This document shows, one piece after another, positions 26,146-35,519 of a stretch of DNA of 64,000 nt (position 1 is the first letter of the stretch; each line of letters opens with the position of its first letter). This stretch comes from Enterococcus sp. 4G2_DIV0659 (lineage in GTDB: Bacteria > Bacillota > Bacilli > Lactobacillales > Enterococcaceae). The notes under the pieces are model-generated. The model was not told the DNA's origin and did no database searches. It saw only the letters and a list, made by a program, of their open reading frames with translations. The position numbers were made by a program, and so were the translations under genes. The stretch lies in the NCBI RefSeq assembly GCF_002140715.2, contig NZ_NGLE02000001.1:786001-850000 (forward strand). Direction: 5' to 3'.

Positions 26146-28356
26146 ATGAGGAGATGGGTAGCAATGATGGAAATAAAGCAAGCTAATAATGAAGTAAACT
26201 CTACGAATTCAGCCTTACACACGATGAAAATCGTTAAAAGAGATGGGCGCTTGGTCGATTTTGATGATCAAAAAATTTATGACGCCTTGATCAAAGCTGA
26301 ACAAAAAATTCGTGGTTCGTTGGATCCGCTTGCCCATGAACGAATTAAAGACATCGTGGAACGAATCGATCAAGAAATTTCAGACCGTTTTAATGAGAAC
26401 GTAAAAATTTATGAAATTCAAAATATTGTTGAACATATTTTGTTAGCTAGAAATGAATATGAGCTGGCTGAAGAATATATCAATTACCGTACCCGTCGTG
26501 ACTTTGAACGTAGTAAGGCAACGGATATTAATTTTACGATTAGCAAATTAATCAATAAAGACCAAAGTGTTGTCAATGAAAATGCCAATAAAGATAGTGA
26601 TGTTTTTAACACCCAACGTGATTTAACTGCTGGAATCGTAGGAAAATCGATTGGATTGAAACTACTTCCTCCTCATGTGGCGAATGCCCATCAAAAAGGC
26701 GATATTCATTATCATGACTTGGATTATCATCCATATACACCAATGACCAACTGCTGCTTAATCGATTTTAAAGGGATGCTAAATAATGGTTTTAAAATTG
26801 GCAATGCCGATGTTGAGTCTCCAAAATCAATTCAAACTGCAACAGCCCAAATCTCACAAATTATTGCAAATGTTGCTTCTAGCCAGTATGGCGGCTGTTC
26901 TGCGGATCGTGTGGATGAATTATTAGCGCCATTTGCTGAATTAAATTATCAAAAACATTTAGCAGATGCTAAAGAATGGATTGAGGGCGCTGAACGTCAA
27001 GAGGAATATGCTAAATCCAAAACACAAAAAGACATTTATGATGCGATGCAAAGTTTAGAATATGAGATCAATACACTTTTTACCTCTAACGGTCAAACGC
27101 CCTTTACCTCTTTAGGTTTTGGTTTAGGATTAAATTGGTTTGAACGTGAAATTCAACGAGCAATTTTACAAATTCGAATTAATGGTTTAGGAAGTGAGCA
27201 ACGGACAGCGATTTTTCCTAAGTTGATTTTCACTTTGAAACGTGGAGTGAACTTGAACGAAAACGATCCAAACTACGATGTAAAACAACTTGCATTAGAA
27301 TGTGCGACTAAACGCATGTATCCAGATATTTTAAACTATGATAAATTAGTCGAATTAACTGGTAGTTTTAAAGTGCCAATGGGTTGCCGTTCGTTCTTAC
27401 AAGGTTGGAAAGATGAGCATGGTGAAGAAATCAACGTCGGACGTATGAATTTAGGTGTTGTCACCTTAAATCTCCCTAGAATCGCAATGGAAGCTCAAGG
27501 AGATGTTGAGAAGTTCTGGACACTGCTAGAAGAACGCTTAGAAACGATGAAAGATGCTTTAGTCTATCGTGTTGAACGCTGTAAAGAAGCAACTCCAGCA
27601 AACGCACCGATTCTTTATATGTATGGTGCTTTTGGAAAACGCCTGGATAGAAAAGATTCTGTCAACGAACTCTTTAAAAATAAACGTGCCACGGTTTCAT
27701 TAGGATATATTGGTTTATATGAAGTGGCCTCAGCCTTCTATGGTGGCGATTGGGAAGAAAATCCTGAAGCCAAAGACTTTACGATTGCGATTTTAAAAGA
27801 TTTGAAAACTCATGCAGATAAATGGGGGAACGATTATGGCTATCACTTTAGTGTGTATTCAACACCAAGTGAAAGTTTAACTGACCGTTTCTGTCGTTTA
27901 GATACTGAAAAATTTGGTATAGTAGAAAATATCACAGACAAAGATTACTACACAAATAGCTTCCACTATGATGTTCGCAAAAATCCAACACCTTTTGAAA
28001 AATTAGACTTTGAAAAAGATTATCCACAATATTGCTCTGGCGGTTTTATCCATTATTGTGAATATCCTGTTTTACAGCAAAATCCTAAAGCATTAGAGTC
28101 TGTTTGGGATTATGCGTATGATCGCGTTGGCTATCTAGGAACAAACACACCGATCGATCATTGTTACGAATGCGGTTTTGAAGGAGATTTCCATCCAACA
28201 GAACGTGGCTTTGAATGCCCCCAATGCGGCAATCATGATCCAAAATCATGTGATGTGGTAAAACGAACTTGTGGTTATCTTGGTAATCCCCAAGCTAGAC
28301 CGATGGTTCACGGAAGACATAAAGAAATCTCTTCTCGAGTGAAACATATGAAATAA
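26146..28356 (+). CDS. nrdD: Anaerobic ribonucleoside-triphosphate reductase
   Basis: A 736-aa class III ribonucleotide reductase that makes dNTPs without oxygen using a glycyl radical. An N-terminal ATP-cone (about residues 28-120, VKRDGRLVDFDDQKIYDALIKAE) senses ATP/dATP. The catalytic barrel includes HYHDLDYHPYTPMTNCCL and FGLGLNWFER. Near the C terminus are the four zinc cysteines (Cys673, 676, 691, 694) and the radical Gly710 in RTCGYLGNP. The ATG at 26146 follows AAAGGA; an alternative at 26164 has its own AGGAG. Two NrdR boxes sit upstream and the activase gene nrdG follows after a 510-bp hairpin array. Confidence 0.97.
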   Translation: MRRWVAMMEIKQANNEVNSTNSALHTMKIVKRDGRLVDFDDQKIYDALIKAEQKIRGSLDPLAHERIKDIVERIDQEISDRFNENVKIYEIQNIVEHILLARNEYELAEEYINYRTRRDFERSKATDINFTISKLINKDQSVVNENANKDSDVFNTQRDLTAGIVGKSIGLKLLPPHVANAHQKGDIHYHDLDYHPYTPMTNCCLIDFKGMLNNGFKIGNADVESPKSIQTATAQISQIIANVASSQYGGCSADRVDELLAPFAELNYQKHLADAKEWIEGAERQEEYAKSKTQKDIYDAMQSLEYEINTLFTSNGQTPFTSLGFGLGLNWFEREIQRAILQIRINGLGSEQRTAIFPKLIFTLKRGVNLNENDPNYDVKQLALECATKRMYPDILNYDKLVELTGSFKVPMGCRSFLQGWKDEHGEEINVGRMNLGVVTLNLPRIAMEAQGDVEKFWTLLEERLETMKDALVYRVERCKEATPANAPILYMYGAFGKRLDRKDSVNELFKNKRATVSLGYIGLYEVASAFYGGDWEENPEAKDFTIAILKDLKTHADKWGNDYGYHFSVYSTPSESLTDRFCRLDTEKFGIVENITDKDYYTNSFHYDVRKNPTPFEKLDFEKDYPQYCSGGFIHYCEYPVLQQNPKALESVWDYAYDRVGYLGTNTPIDHCYECGFEGDFHPTERGFECPQCGNHDPKSCDVVKRTCGYLGNPQARPMVHGRHKEISSRVKHMK

Positions 28357-28830
28357 AAAGCGGAACGAACCGGTTAGATCTCGAACAAATTAGGAAAATG
28401 ATGTGAAGATGTTTTTTATCTTTACAGCATTTTATCTATTTGTTGAGAGATCTGGTTCGTACAGCTAGATTAAATAAAAAGCGGAACGAACTGGTTAGAT
28501 CTCGAACAAATTAGGAAAATGATGTGAAGATGTTTTTTATCTTTACAGCATTTTATCTATTTGTTGAGAGATCTGGTTCGTACAGCTAGATTAAATAAAA
28601 AGCGGAACGAACTGGTTAGATCTCGAACAAATTAGGAAAATGATGTGAAGATGTTTTTATCTTTACAGCATTTTATCTATTTATTGAGAGATCTGGTTCG
28701 TACAGCTAGATTAGATAAAAAGCGGAATAAGTCGTTTAGCTCTCGAATAATAAGAAAGAAAAATATAGCGATGCTTTTTATCGCGGATTTTTACTCCTTA
28801 TTATTGAGAGAGCTGGCTTATGCACTCTTT
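28355..28830 (+). repeat. Tandem array of four ~120-bp hairpin units between nrdD and nrdG
   Basis: Four head-to-tail units begin at 28355, 28476, 28597 and 28717 (periods 121, 121, 120). Units 1-3 differ at only a few bases: one C/T, one G/A, one A/G and a one-base change in a T run. Each unit is an almost complete inverted repeat: 5' arm GCGGAACGAAC..AGATCTCGAACAAAT, 3' arm ATTTGTTGAGAGATCT..GTTCGTACAGC, with an inner AAAATG..AAGAT / ATCTT..CATTTT stem. Unit 4 has different stem bases but keeps the same helices and bulges by paired changes (ATAAG/CTTAT, AGCTCTC/GAGAGCT, ATAATAAG/CTTATTAT, GCGAT/ATCGC). The first unit overlaps the last two bases of nrdD. No open reading frame here is convincing. 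Confidence 0.93.
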
Positions 28831-28866
28831 TACAGGCATCGTTTTTATTTGAAAGGATGATTAAAT

Positions 28867-29469
28867 ATGAATAATCCTAAACCACAAGAATGGTTAGCAG
28901 ATAATCTTAGTCAAAATTACATTGCTGATTACAAAGCATTTAACTTTGTTGATGGTGAAGGTGTAAGAAACAGTCTTTATGTCAGCGGGTGTTTATTTGC
29001 TTGTGAGGGATGTTTTAATAAAGCTGTGCAGAATTTTCATTACGGCAAACCTTTTACAAAAGAATTAGAAGACAAAATCATCGAGGATTTATCTCATGAT
29101 TACGTGCAAGGCTTAACTTTATTAGGTGGAGAACCTTTTTTGAATACAGAGGTATGCCTAAGCGTTGTGGATCGAATCCATCAAGAATTCGGTGAAAAAA
29201 AAGATATCTGGTCTTGGTCTGGTTATACGTTTGAAGAGTTGCTATTAGAATCCGATGACAAACTTGAATTATTAAACAAAATAGATATCTTAGTAGATGG
29301 CCGTTTTGAATTATCTAAAAAAAATTTAAATCTTCAATTCAGAGGTAGTAGTAATCAACGAATTATTGATGTAAAAAAATCTTTAGCTTGTAAACAAGCT
29401 GTTATTTGGGAAAAATGCCATGACGCAGATCAAGCATACGAGCAAATAAAAAAAGCCACATTCATTTAG
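28867..29469 (+). CDS. nrdG: Anaerobic ribonucleotide reductase activating protein
   Basis: A 200-aa radical SAM enzyme that generates the glycyl radical on NrdD. The [4Fe-4S] motif is VSGCLFACEGC (Cys42, Cys46, Cys49: CxxxCxxC), preceded by the N-F-V-D-G-E-G-V-R substrate/SAM region and followed by LLGGEPFLNTE. AAAGGATG precedes the ATG. It is transcribed with nrdD, but the 510 bp between them is filled by the hairpin array. The transcription terminator's 5' arm lies inside its last codons (KKATFI). Confidence 0.96.
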   Translation: MNNPKPQEWLADNLSQNYIADYKAFNFVDGEGVRNSLYVSGCLFACEGCFNKAVQNFHYGKPFTKELEDKIIEDLSHDYVQGLTLLGGEPFLNTEVCLSVVDRIHQEFGEKKDIWSWSGYTFEELLLESDDKLELLNKIDILVDGRFELSKKNLNLQFRGSSNQRIIDVKKSLACKQAVIWEKCHDADQAYEQIKKATFI

Positions 29470-29491
29470 TTTAAAAATGAATATGGCTTTT
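29451..29491. terminator. Bidirectional terminator overlapping the nrdG stop
   Basis: Arms AAAAGCCACATTCATTT / AAATGAATATGGCTTTT; the 5' arm is coding sequence of nrdG. Confidence 0.85.
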
Positions 29492-29571
29492 GCCATTTTA
29501 TACAAAGACTTTATCGAATAAATGGTAAGAACAAAAAACAAATGCTCCACTTCTTTTCCGACCTTCATTTT

Positions 29572-30990
29572 TTAAGAAGAACCATTTTTAAAAAATGAAA
29601 GAATTTCAGGGCGCATCTTGCTATGATCAACAATCGGAGCTGGATAATCTTTTCCAATATAGCAACCAACAGCTTTTTGACGTTCTAATGACATTTTATG
29701 CGGTTCATGAATAGAATCATTAGGTACAATACGTAATTCTGGAACAAACGCTCTAATAAAATCTCCCTTAGAATCAAATTTTTCTCCTTGTGTTGTTGGA
29801 TTAAAGATTCTAAAATAAGGAACTGCATCAGTTCCTGTAGAAGCAGCCCATTGCCACCCGCCAATATTACTTGCTGAGTCATAATCAATCAATTTTTCTT
29901 GAAAATATTCTTCCCCCATTCGCCAATCAATCATTAAATCTTTCGTTAAAAAAGAAGCAACAATCATTCGTAAGCGGTTATGCATCCAGCCCGTTTGATT
30001 CAATTGTCTCATTCCTGCATCCACAATTGGATACCCTGTATTTCCCCTCGCCCAGCTATCAAATAGCTCTTGATTATAGCTCCATTTTAGTTGTCGATAT
30101 TGTTCTTTGATTTCTTGCGTTCTTTGCTTAGGATTTTCAAAGTAAATCATATTGTAAAAATCTCTCCAGCAAAGTTCAGAAATAAACGTGTGACGTCCAT
30201 CCGAATCAGGTTCAGCATTCATCGCATGCCATACTTTACGAATCGATATTTCCCCTGTTCTTAAAAATCTTGAAAGTTGGCTTGTTTGATTTAAGGATGG
30301 ATAATCTCTATTTTCTTGATAGTTATGTAAATGATTTTTTACGAAGTCTTTTAAATAATTTTCAGCGATTTCTTCGCCACACTCGTATTCAAATGGTAAT
30401 TCTATTTTTTCAACGAGCGTTTCAAATTGTTTTTGGCCTTCGTTAAATAAAGGATGAGATAGCTGAGTAAACGTGCGGCTCAAGCTTTTGTTTCTTTCGT
30501 AAGGTCGTTTGGGCATTGTTGACCATTTTCTAAAATAAGGGGTAAATACCTTATAGCTTTCTCCCGTAGGCTTCTTAATTTCCTCCACTCCATGTAAGTG
30601 ACTATCTTGAAATGAATATTCTTTAATGTGGTTTTGTTTAAAAAAAGCTGACATTTTTTGATCACGTTGTCTGCCAAAACCTCGTTCATCTTTATTAAAA
30701 TAGATTGTATCCCAATCACTATATGCTTTCTTTAAAGCTAAAAAATTTTCTTCTGTATCTCCATATAAAAAATGAATGTCTATATCTTTAGCTTTGGCAG
30801 CCCTATAGAAAGTTCTCAAACTAGAGAAAAACGCATCATGATTATAACTTCCTTTCAAAAACTGCGCTGGATTTAATTGGAATAGACAAATCCGTTCATC
30901 TGATTCTGGGCTATTCTCCAACATTTTATTAAAGGCCGTATTATCATCGAAGCGTAGATCTTTTCGAAACCACATAATCGTTTTTCCCAT
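29572..30990 (-). CDS. phrB: Deoxyribodipyrimidine photolyase
   Basis: A 472-aa flavoprotein of the class I photolyase/cryptochrome family that splits UV-induced pyrimidine dimers with blue light. The N-terminal antenna domain starts TIMWFRKDLRFDDNTAFNKML. The FAD-binding domain has LSRFLRTGEISIRKVW, ISELCWRDFYNMI, GYPIVDAGMRQLNQTGWMHNRLRMIVASFL and WRMGEEYFQEKLIDYDSASNIGGWQWAAS, including the electron-transfer tryptophans. The C-terminal PAPIVDHSKMR is typical. Single gene; the next gene on this strand upstream, dinB, is another DNA-damage function. Confidence 0.96.
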   Translation of the reverse strand: MGKTIMWFRKDLRFDDNTAFNKMLENSPESDERICLFQLNPAQFLKGSYNHDAFFSSLRTFYRAAKAKDIDIHFLYGDTEENFLALKKAYSDWDTIYFNKDERGFGRQRDQKMSAFFKQNHIKEYSFQDSHLHGVEEIKKPTGESYKVFTPYFRKWSTMPKRPYERNKSLSRTFTQLSHPLFNEGQKQFETLVEKIELPFEYECGEEIAENYLKDFVKNHLHNYQENRDYPSLNQTSQLSRFLRTGEISIRKVWHAMNAEPDSDGRHTFISELCWRDFYNMIYFENPKQRTQEIKEQYRQLKWSYNQELFDSWARGNTGYPIVDAGMRQLNQTGWMHNRLRMIVASFLTKDLMIDWRMGEEYFQEKLIDYDSASNIGGWQWAASTGTDAVPYFRIFNPTTQGEKFDSKGDFIRAFVPELRIVPNDSIHEPHKMSLERQKAVGCYIGKDYPAPIVDHSKMRPEILSFFKNGSS

Positions 30991-31111
30991 ATTTATTCCT
31001 TCCTAACCTCTTATTATATGTCAATCGTAGCACAGAAAGACGTTTCTAACGAATACTAACATGTAATTTAAATCACTTTATTTTTCGGCGCCTTTTACTT
31101 TGCTGTTATTT

Positions 31112-32245
31112 TTATGAATACTTATTTTCTTCTTTGTCCCATAATGGCAACACAATATTCTCATAGGTCATCGGATCTAGATTAGTCAATGTAATCCCTA
31201 ATAAACGAATGCCTTGTTCTAATCCTAGAATCTCTTCCCAAATCAAATTGGCTTGATAGTATAGTTCTTCTTTTTTAGAAATATATTCTGGGAGTGTTTG
31301 GCGCTTGGTCACCGTCGTATAATCAGCATAACGAACTTTTAAAACAACTGTTTTCCCATGCTTTTGAACCCTTTCTAGGGATTCTTCCACTCTGGCAGCT
31401 AACTGCCTTAATTGAGCTGTTACTTGTGCTTCTGTCGTTAAAGGCGTGCCATATGTATGCTCTTTTCCCACTGATTTGCGATCTCTAGTGATATTTACAG
31501 GAGAATCATGGATGCCTCGAACTTTTCGATACAGAGAATAACCCATTTTACCAAAATAACGAATGAGCTCCATCTCATCTCTGTTATAAAGATCTTCGCC
31601 ATTAAATATCCCTAAGTCATTCATCTTAGGAACCGTTTTTTTCCCAACGCCATGAAACTTTTCAATCGGTAATGCTTTTAAAAAAGCTTCTGCTTCATCA
31701 GGCATGACAACCGTTAATCCTTTAGGCTTTTGGAAATCGGAAGCTAATTTTGCCAAAAATTTGTTGTAACTAACACCTGCTGAACAAGTTAGTTGTAACT
31801 CGTTCCATATGTCATATTGGATCAACTTAGCAATTTTGATTGCTGATTTACTATTAACTTTATTCGTTGTCACATCTAGATACGCTTCATCAATCGAAAC
31901 TGGCTCGATAATATCTGTATAACGGTGAAAAATTTCTCGGATTTCTTTAGAAATATCAGAATATTTTTGGTAATCTCCAGCTTTAAAAATGGCTTCTGGA
32001 CATAATTCATACGCTTTTTGGGCACTCATTGCTGAATGAATACCAAACTTTCTAGCCTCGTAGTTAGCTGTAGTCACAACGCCTTTGCCTCCTGTGTCAC
32101 TAGGATGACGAGCAATTACCAAAGGATGTCCGACTAATTCTGGATGGTCTCTTTCTTCTACAGAAGCAAAAAATGCATCCATATCAATATGAATAATTTT
32201 ACGAGAAATATCTTTTTTTAAAGGGAAACGCAGCTCATTAATCAT
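31112..32245 (-). CDS. dinB: DNA polymerase IV (Y-family)
   Basis: A 377-aa error-prone translesion polymerase. Catalytic metal ligands are in IIHIDMDAFFASVEERD near residue 20 and in EPVSIDEAYLDVT near residue 117. HhH contacts appear in FHGVGKKTVPKMNDLGI, and the little-finger domain includes KSVGKEHTYGTPL. Length and order match Firmicutes DinB (YqjH type). The start codon follows AAGGAGGA. No beta-clamp pentapeptide was confidently located. Confidence 0.96.
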   Translation of the reverse strand: MINELRFPLKKDISRKIIHIDMDAFFASVEERDHPELVGHPLVIARHPSDTGGKGVVTTANYEARKFGIHSAMSAQKAYELCPEAIFKAGDYQKYSDISKEIREIFHRYTDIIEPVSIDEAYLDVTTNKVNSKSAIKIAKLIQYDIWNELQLTCSAGVSYNKFLAKLASDFQKPKGLTVVMPDEAEAFLKALPIEKFHGVGKKTVPKMNDLGIFNGEDLYNRDEMELIRYFGKMGYSLYRKVRGIHDSPVNITRDRKSVGKEHTYGTPLTTEAQVTAQLRQLAARVEESLERVQKHGKTVVLKVRYADYTTVTKRQTLPEYISKKEELYYQANLIWEEILGLEQGIRLLGITLTNLDPMTYENIVLPLWDKEENKYS

Positions 32246-32317
32246 AATCGTTCTCCTCCTTTACATTTCAGATTGAAACGAAGGGATAAAACTCCTCGTG
32301 TTTCTGCATATGTTCTT

Positions 32318-33301
32318 TTAATTAAATTTGAGATAAATCCCTTGCTCACTGTCTAAAAGCAATCGCTCGATTTTGGCTCTCGCTTCAGATGAAATGACTG
32401 AAACGGCTGTGACTTTATCAGCAACTACTACTAAAGGATCTACGATTCGCGTTTTTTTCTTTTGAAAAATGTCATACGACTCTTCACTGGAGCAAATCTT
32501 GTAATTTAATGGCCTAGAAGAAGTAATTTTTGCTAAAAGCTCATTAATTTCAGACGATTTCGCTGCGTTTAATTTCGTTAAAAAGAGTGAATCCGTCACT
32601 AATAAATCGTCTAATGTCAATAAGTTATTCTTCAGTCCAATAGTAATTGCTTTAGCAAACCACTCATAGCTGCAAATATTTTGAGGATCATAAAAGAAAT
32701 CAATGACTACTTTTCGGTATTGATCAATAAACCAAAGCGCCCATTGTGTTGACATTAGAACGATTCTGTCTTCAATAATTTTCAATTCTCTCAAAAATGA
32801 ATGAATTTCTTGAATAGGGACAGAAAAATAACGGTGTACTTCTCTTAACGTATAATCGATTCGATCACAGCAAAGTAAGGGTGCCGATTGTTCTAACAAG
32901 GTCCATTGTTTGTCATTAAATACTATCTGTTGATAGTCAAAACCGTACTGTTTTAGCACGCTAGGAATGCTTGAAGATTCAATTAATTCTTCTTTGATTT
33001 TTTCATGATAATCATCTGCTTCATTAGATAATGCCAAATCGATGACATGAGAAAATGCTGTATGGGAAATGTCGTGAAGTAAACCGGCGATTTGCTCCTC
33101 TATCGACCCACCTAATTTTCTGATCAATAGCATAACACCAAGTGAATGCTCATATCTAGTCTCATTCCACAGTGGATTCATCAAAAAAGCTGGTCCAGCC
33201 ATATGCACGTCTTTTAAGCGCTGCACTTCATCAGATAAAATCAATGCTTTAAGCACTTCTTCAACTTCATAAGAACCATACAAAACATCTGTCACAAGCA
33301 T
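32318..33301 (-). CDS. HD-domain phosphohydrolase
   Basis: A 327-aa protein with an N-terminal HD domain: YEHSLGVMLLIRKLGG supplies the first His, EEQIAGLLHDISHTAFSHVIDLAL the HD doublet and further His, and LCCDRIDYTLRE the distal Asp. This arrangement resembles YwfO-like dNTP/nucleotide phosphohydrolases of Firmicutes. Activity is not proven from sequence. A longer frame reaches 33367, but AAAGGAG just before the ATG at 33301 (MLVTDVLYGSYEVEEV) fixes the start. It lies directly upstream of dinB with a 72-bp gap. Confidence 0.85.
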   Translation of the reverse strand: MLVTDVLYGSYEVEEVLKALILSDEVQRLKDVHMAGPAFLMNPLWNETRYEHSLGVMLLIRKLGGSIEEQIAGLLHDISHTAFSHVIDLALSNEADDYHEKIKEELIESSSIPSVLKQYGFDYQQIVFNDKQWTLLEQSAPLLCCDRIDYTLREVHRYFSVPIQEIHSFLRELKIIEDRIVLMSTQWALWFIDQYRKVVIDFFYDPQNICSYEWFAKAITIGLKNNLLTLDDLLVTDSLFLTKLNAAKSSEINELLAKITSSRPLNYKICSSEESYDIFQKKKTRIVDPLVVVADKVTAVSVISSEARAKIERLLLDSEQGIYLKFN

Positions 33302-33382
33302 TAACCTTACTCCTTTATCTTTAATATCTCTTGTCCCTATTATATACGAACGTTTGTTCATTTTCAACTTATTTCATTATAC

Positions 33383-33427
33383 ACAAAAAAGAAGTAAATA
33401 GAGCTTCAAAAGGCTCTATTTTACTTC
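33383..33427 (-). terminator. Terminator after the SdrD_B protein gene
   Basis: Arms GAAGTAAAATAGAGCC / GCTCTATTTACTTC on the minus strand followed by TTTTTTG. Confidence 0.85.
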
Positions 33428-33502
33428 CTTCATACCGAACGATTCAAGACTGAGAATACCAAGTAGAGTAGCTTTCCTATTTAAATAGTTTTAGTGATTC
33501 CT

Positions 33503-35257
33503 TTAAAACGTAAATTCCATTTTTGGACCTGTATAAACCCCATTTGTCCAGTTCCCTGTTATCTTATTCATTCCTGGTTCAAATAAATCTGTTAATGAAA
33601 CATCTTGAACACTTTCTTTTGAAAAGATGCCTTTAGCCTTAATACCAAAACTAGTGGTTTCTTGTTCATTCAATGAGTAGGAAACGGTTAAAGGAATTGA
33701 ATTTTTATTACTAAAAGTAACAATTGCAGAATTAGTTGCAGGATCTGCTTTTTTTACTCGTATCCCAATATCCGATACATTCGCTATGCCAATATTTTGT
33801 TTAATCGTTGTTATTGCAGATGTTTTTTCAAAATAATAACAAGCGATAATTTTTTTATCTGCCAATGCAGCTGGTTTTCCATCTATCATTTCAGGAGCTA
33901 CTGGCGCATCACTTGAAATCCCTAAATATATATTTTGTCCATAAGATAATTGACTAATTTTAAATTCCCCAAATGTCGTTGGTGTTTTGACCGAAGTTAA
34001 AATATTACCATTTTCATCATAAGCAGTTAAATCAACGGATTTTAATGTTTCAAAGGTATCTTTTTGACCATTTAAGTTAGAATCATTGAACACATAACCC
34101 GAAATAGAAGCATATTGCTTGATACCAAAGAAGAATTGATTCGTCTTTTTAAATTTCAACCCTGTTAAATCATATGAATTGCCAAAATAATCGACTTTAG
34201 CAAAACGAGTCGCTGGGATATGGTCAATCAATGTACCTAATTGACGAATTTGATTGATTGTTTTAGTAATTGAAGTAGCCGTTTCTTCCCCTAACAATTT
34301 GCTGTAATCTAATTTATCTGCCTCATCAGCGATTTTAGGCAAAATAGAAGCCAATAATTTGATATAGTCATTATCTGAATTGGTATCAATATCACCTGTA
34401 GATATAAGCTCAGGATTATTCAAAATACCTGTCAGGTCTCCACCTAAAACAATTTCTATAATTGCTTTAACTTTACTAATATTTGTTACCATATCTGAAA
34501 TAGTTAAATTAAATGGTGAACGAACAATGATGTATAAATCCGATTTTACATCTGGAATATTAATTAATTGTCCATTTTTAGTTGTACGTAGATAAATTGC
34601 ATCCGCAATATCTACATTTCCATTTAATGAACCCAGCACTAAACTAGGCACATCCAGCGATTTTAATTCACCATTTTTTACGACTTCCGCTAAGCGACGA
34701 AGATTCAAAATCATCATTGTTTTACCATTCATGATACTTTCTTCTTCATCCATCAAACCATTCCAGTTTTTGTCCTCAAACGGTAAAATATCTAACGAAG
34801 TGATTTTCTTTAATGGTAAATTTTTTGTGTACAAAAATTTTGAAGGACTAGTTGCGTCAATCTTGACAATCCCGCCAAGTTGTTGATTATTTCCATCAAC
34901 AGCATTTCCTTCAAATAAAATCGGACGATACGTAGCGTCAAAATTATAACGTAAATAATACGTTCCCCGTTTTAGTCTCGTAAAACTAAATAACCCAACA
35001 CTATTACTAGTTGTTTTCTTGAGCGAATTTTGGTCATTCTGTGCATCTTCAACTGAAGAATACAAACCAATTTGTTGTTTTGGTGCAGCAATTTCTAAAT
35101 TTTTCAATTCCATAATACCATTTTCATTCATATCTCGATAAACGACACCAGAAATTGTATTAATGGAAAAATCTGGTTTGGCAGCATCTGCTGTCTCTTG
35201 CCAACCCAAAAATACCAATAACATAAACAAACAGATTAACATTCTTTTTCTACTCAT
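33503..35257 (-). CDS. Secreted SdrD_B-repeat protein without a visible wall anchor
   Basis: A 584-aa exported protein. The signal peptide (1-25) reads basic start, Leu/Phe core, then ADAA. Three SdrD B-like (Cna B/prealbumin-like) modules are marked by calcium-type loops: D42-N44-N46-G, D162-N164-N166-G-x-x-D170 and D392-N394-N396-G-x-x-D400. Between the second and third lies a helical, repeat-free region (about 175-350) with no recognised homology. The C-terminal 120 residues are beta-rich and end PKMEFTF. No LPXTG, WxL, LysM or transmembrane anchor was found, which is unusual for the family. Probably an adhesin-like or extracellular structural protein. Confidence 0.82.
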   Translation of the reverse strand: MSRKRMLICLFMLLVFLGWQETADAAKPDFSINTISGVVYRDMNENGIMELKNLEIAAPKQQIGLYSSVEDAQNDQNSLKKTTSNSVGLFSFTRLKRGTYYLRYNFDATYRPILFEGNAVDGNNQQLGGIVKIDATSPSKFLYTKNLPLKKITSLDILPFEDKNWNGLMDEEESIMNGKTMMILNLRRLAEVVKNGELKSLDVPSLVLGSLNGNVDIADAIYLRTTKNGQLINIPDVKSDLYIIVRSPFNLTISDMVTNISKVKAIIEIVLGGDLTGILNNPELISTGDIDTNSDNDYIKLLASILPKIADEADKLDYSKLLGEETATSITKTINQIRQLGTLIDHIPATRFAKVDYFGNSYDLTGLKFKKTNQFFFGIKQYASISGYVFNDSNLNGQKDTFETLKSVDLTAYDENGNILTSVKTPTTFGEFKISQLSYGQNIYLGISSDAPVAPEMIDGKPAALADKKIIACYYFEKTSAITTIKQNIGIANVSDIGIRVKKADPATNSAIVTFSNKNSIPLTVSYSLNEQETTSFGIKAKGIFSKESVQDVSLTDLFEPGMNKITGNWTNGVYTGPKMEFTF

Positions 35258-35456
35258 TAATTTCTCCTTTTCCCCACTCCACTTGATAATCCCTGTCTTA
35301 ATAATTATGGACCTAATCTATCGTTTTTAACTAATTTATGTTATTAAAATGATAGAATAAGTTCACTTTATTACTTTAATATAAAAACATCGATATTTTT
35401 ACCATTTTTATAGAAAAAATCAAAAATTATTGAGAAAAAATATCATTTAAACAAAA

Positions 35457-35496
35457 AAGAATAAAACAAAACAACTACTCGCTTTGTTTTATTCTT
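35457..35496 (-). terminator. Terminator of the amt-glnK operon
   Basis: Perfect 14-bp arms AAGAATAAAACAAA / TTTGTTTTATTCTT followed by TTTTG on the minus strand, downstream of glnK. Confidence 0.88.
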
Positions 35497-35519
35497 GTAT
35501 TTTCATTTCTCTACGCTAC

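Noticed and set aside
28355..28830. CRISPR array
   Set aside because: Units are directly adjacent ~120-bp hairpins with no variable spacers, and no cas genes are present.
28645..28860. 71-codon open frame in the hairpin array
   Set aside because: It lies within repeat units 3 and 4, has no ribosome site, and its sequence follows the inverted repeat rather than a protein pattern.
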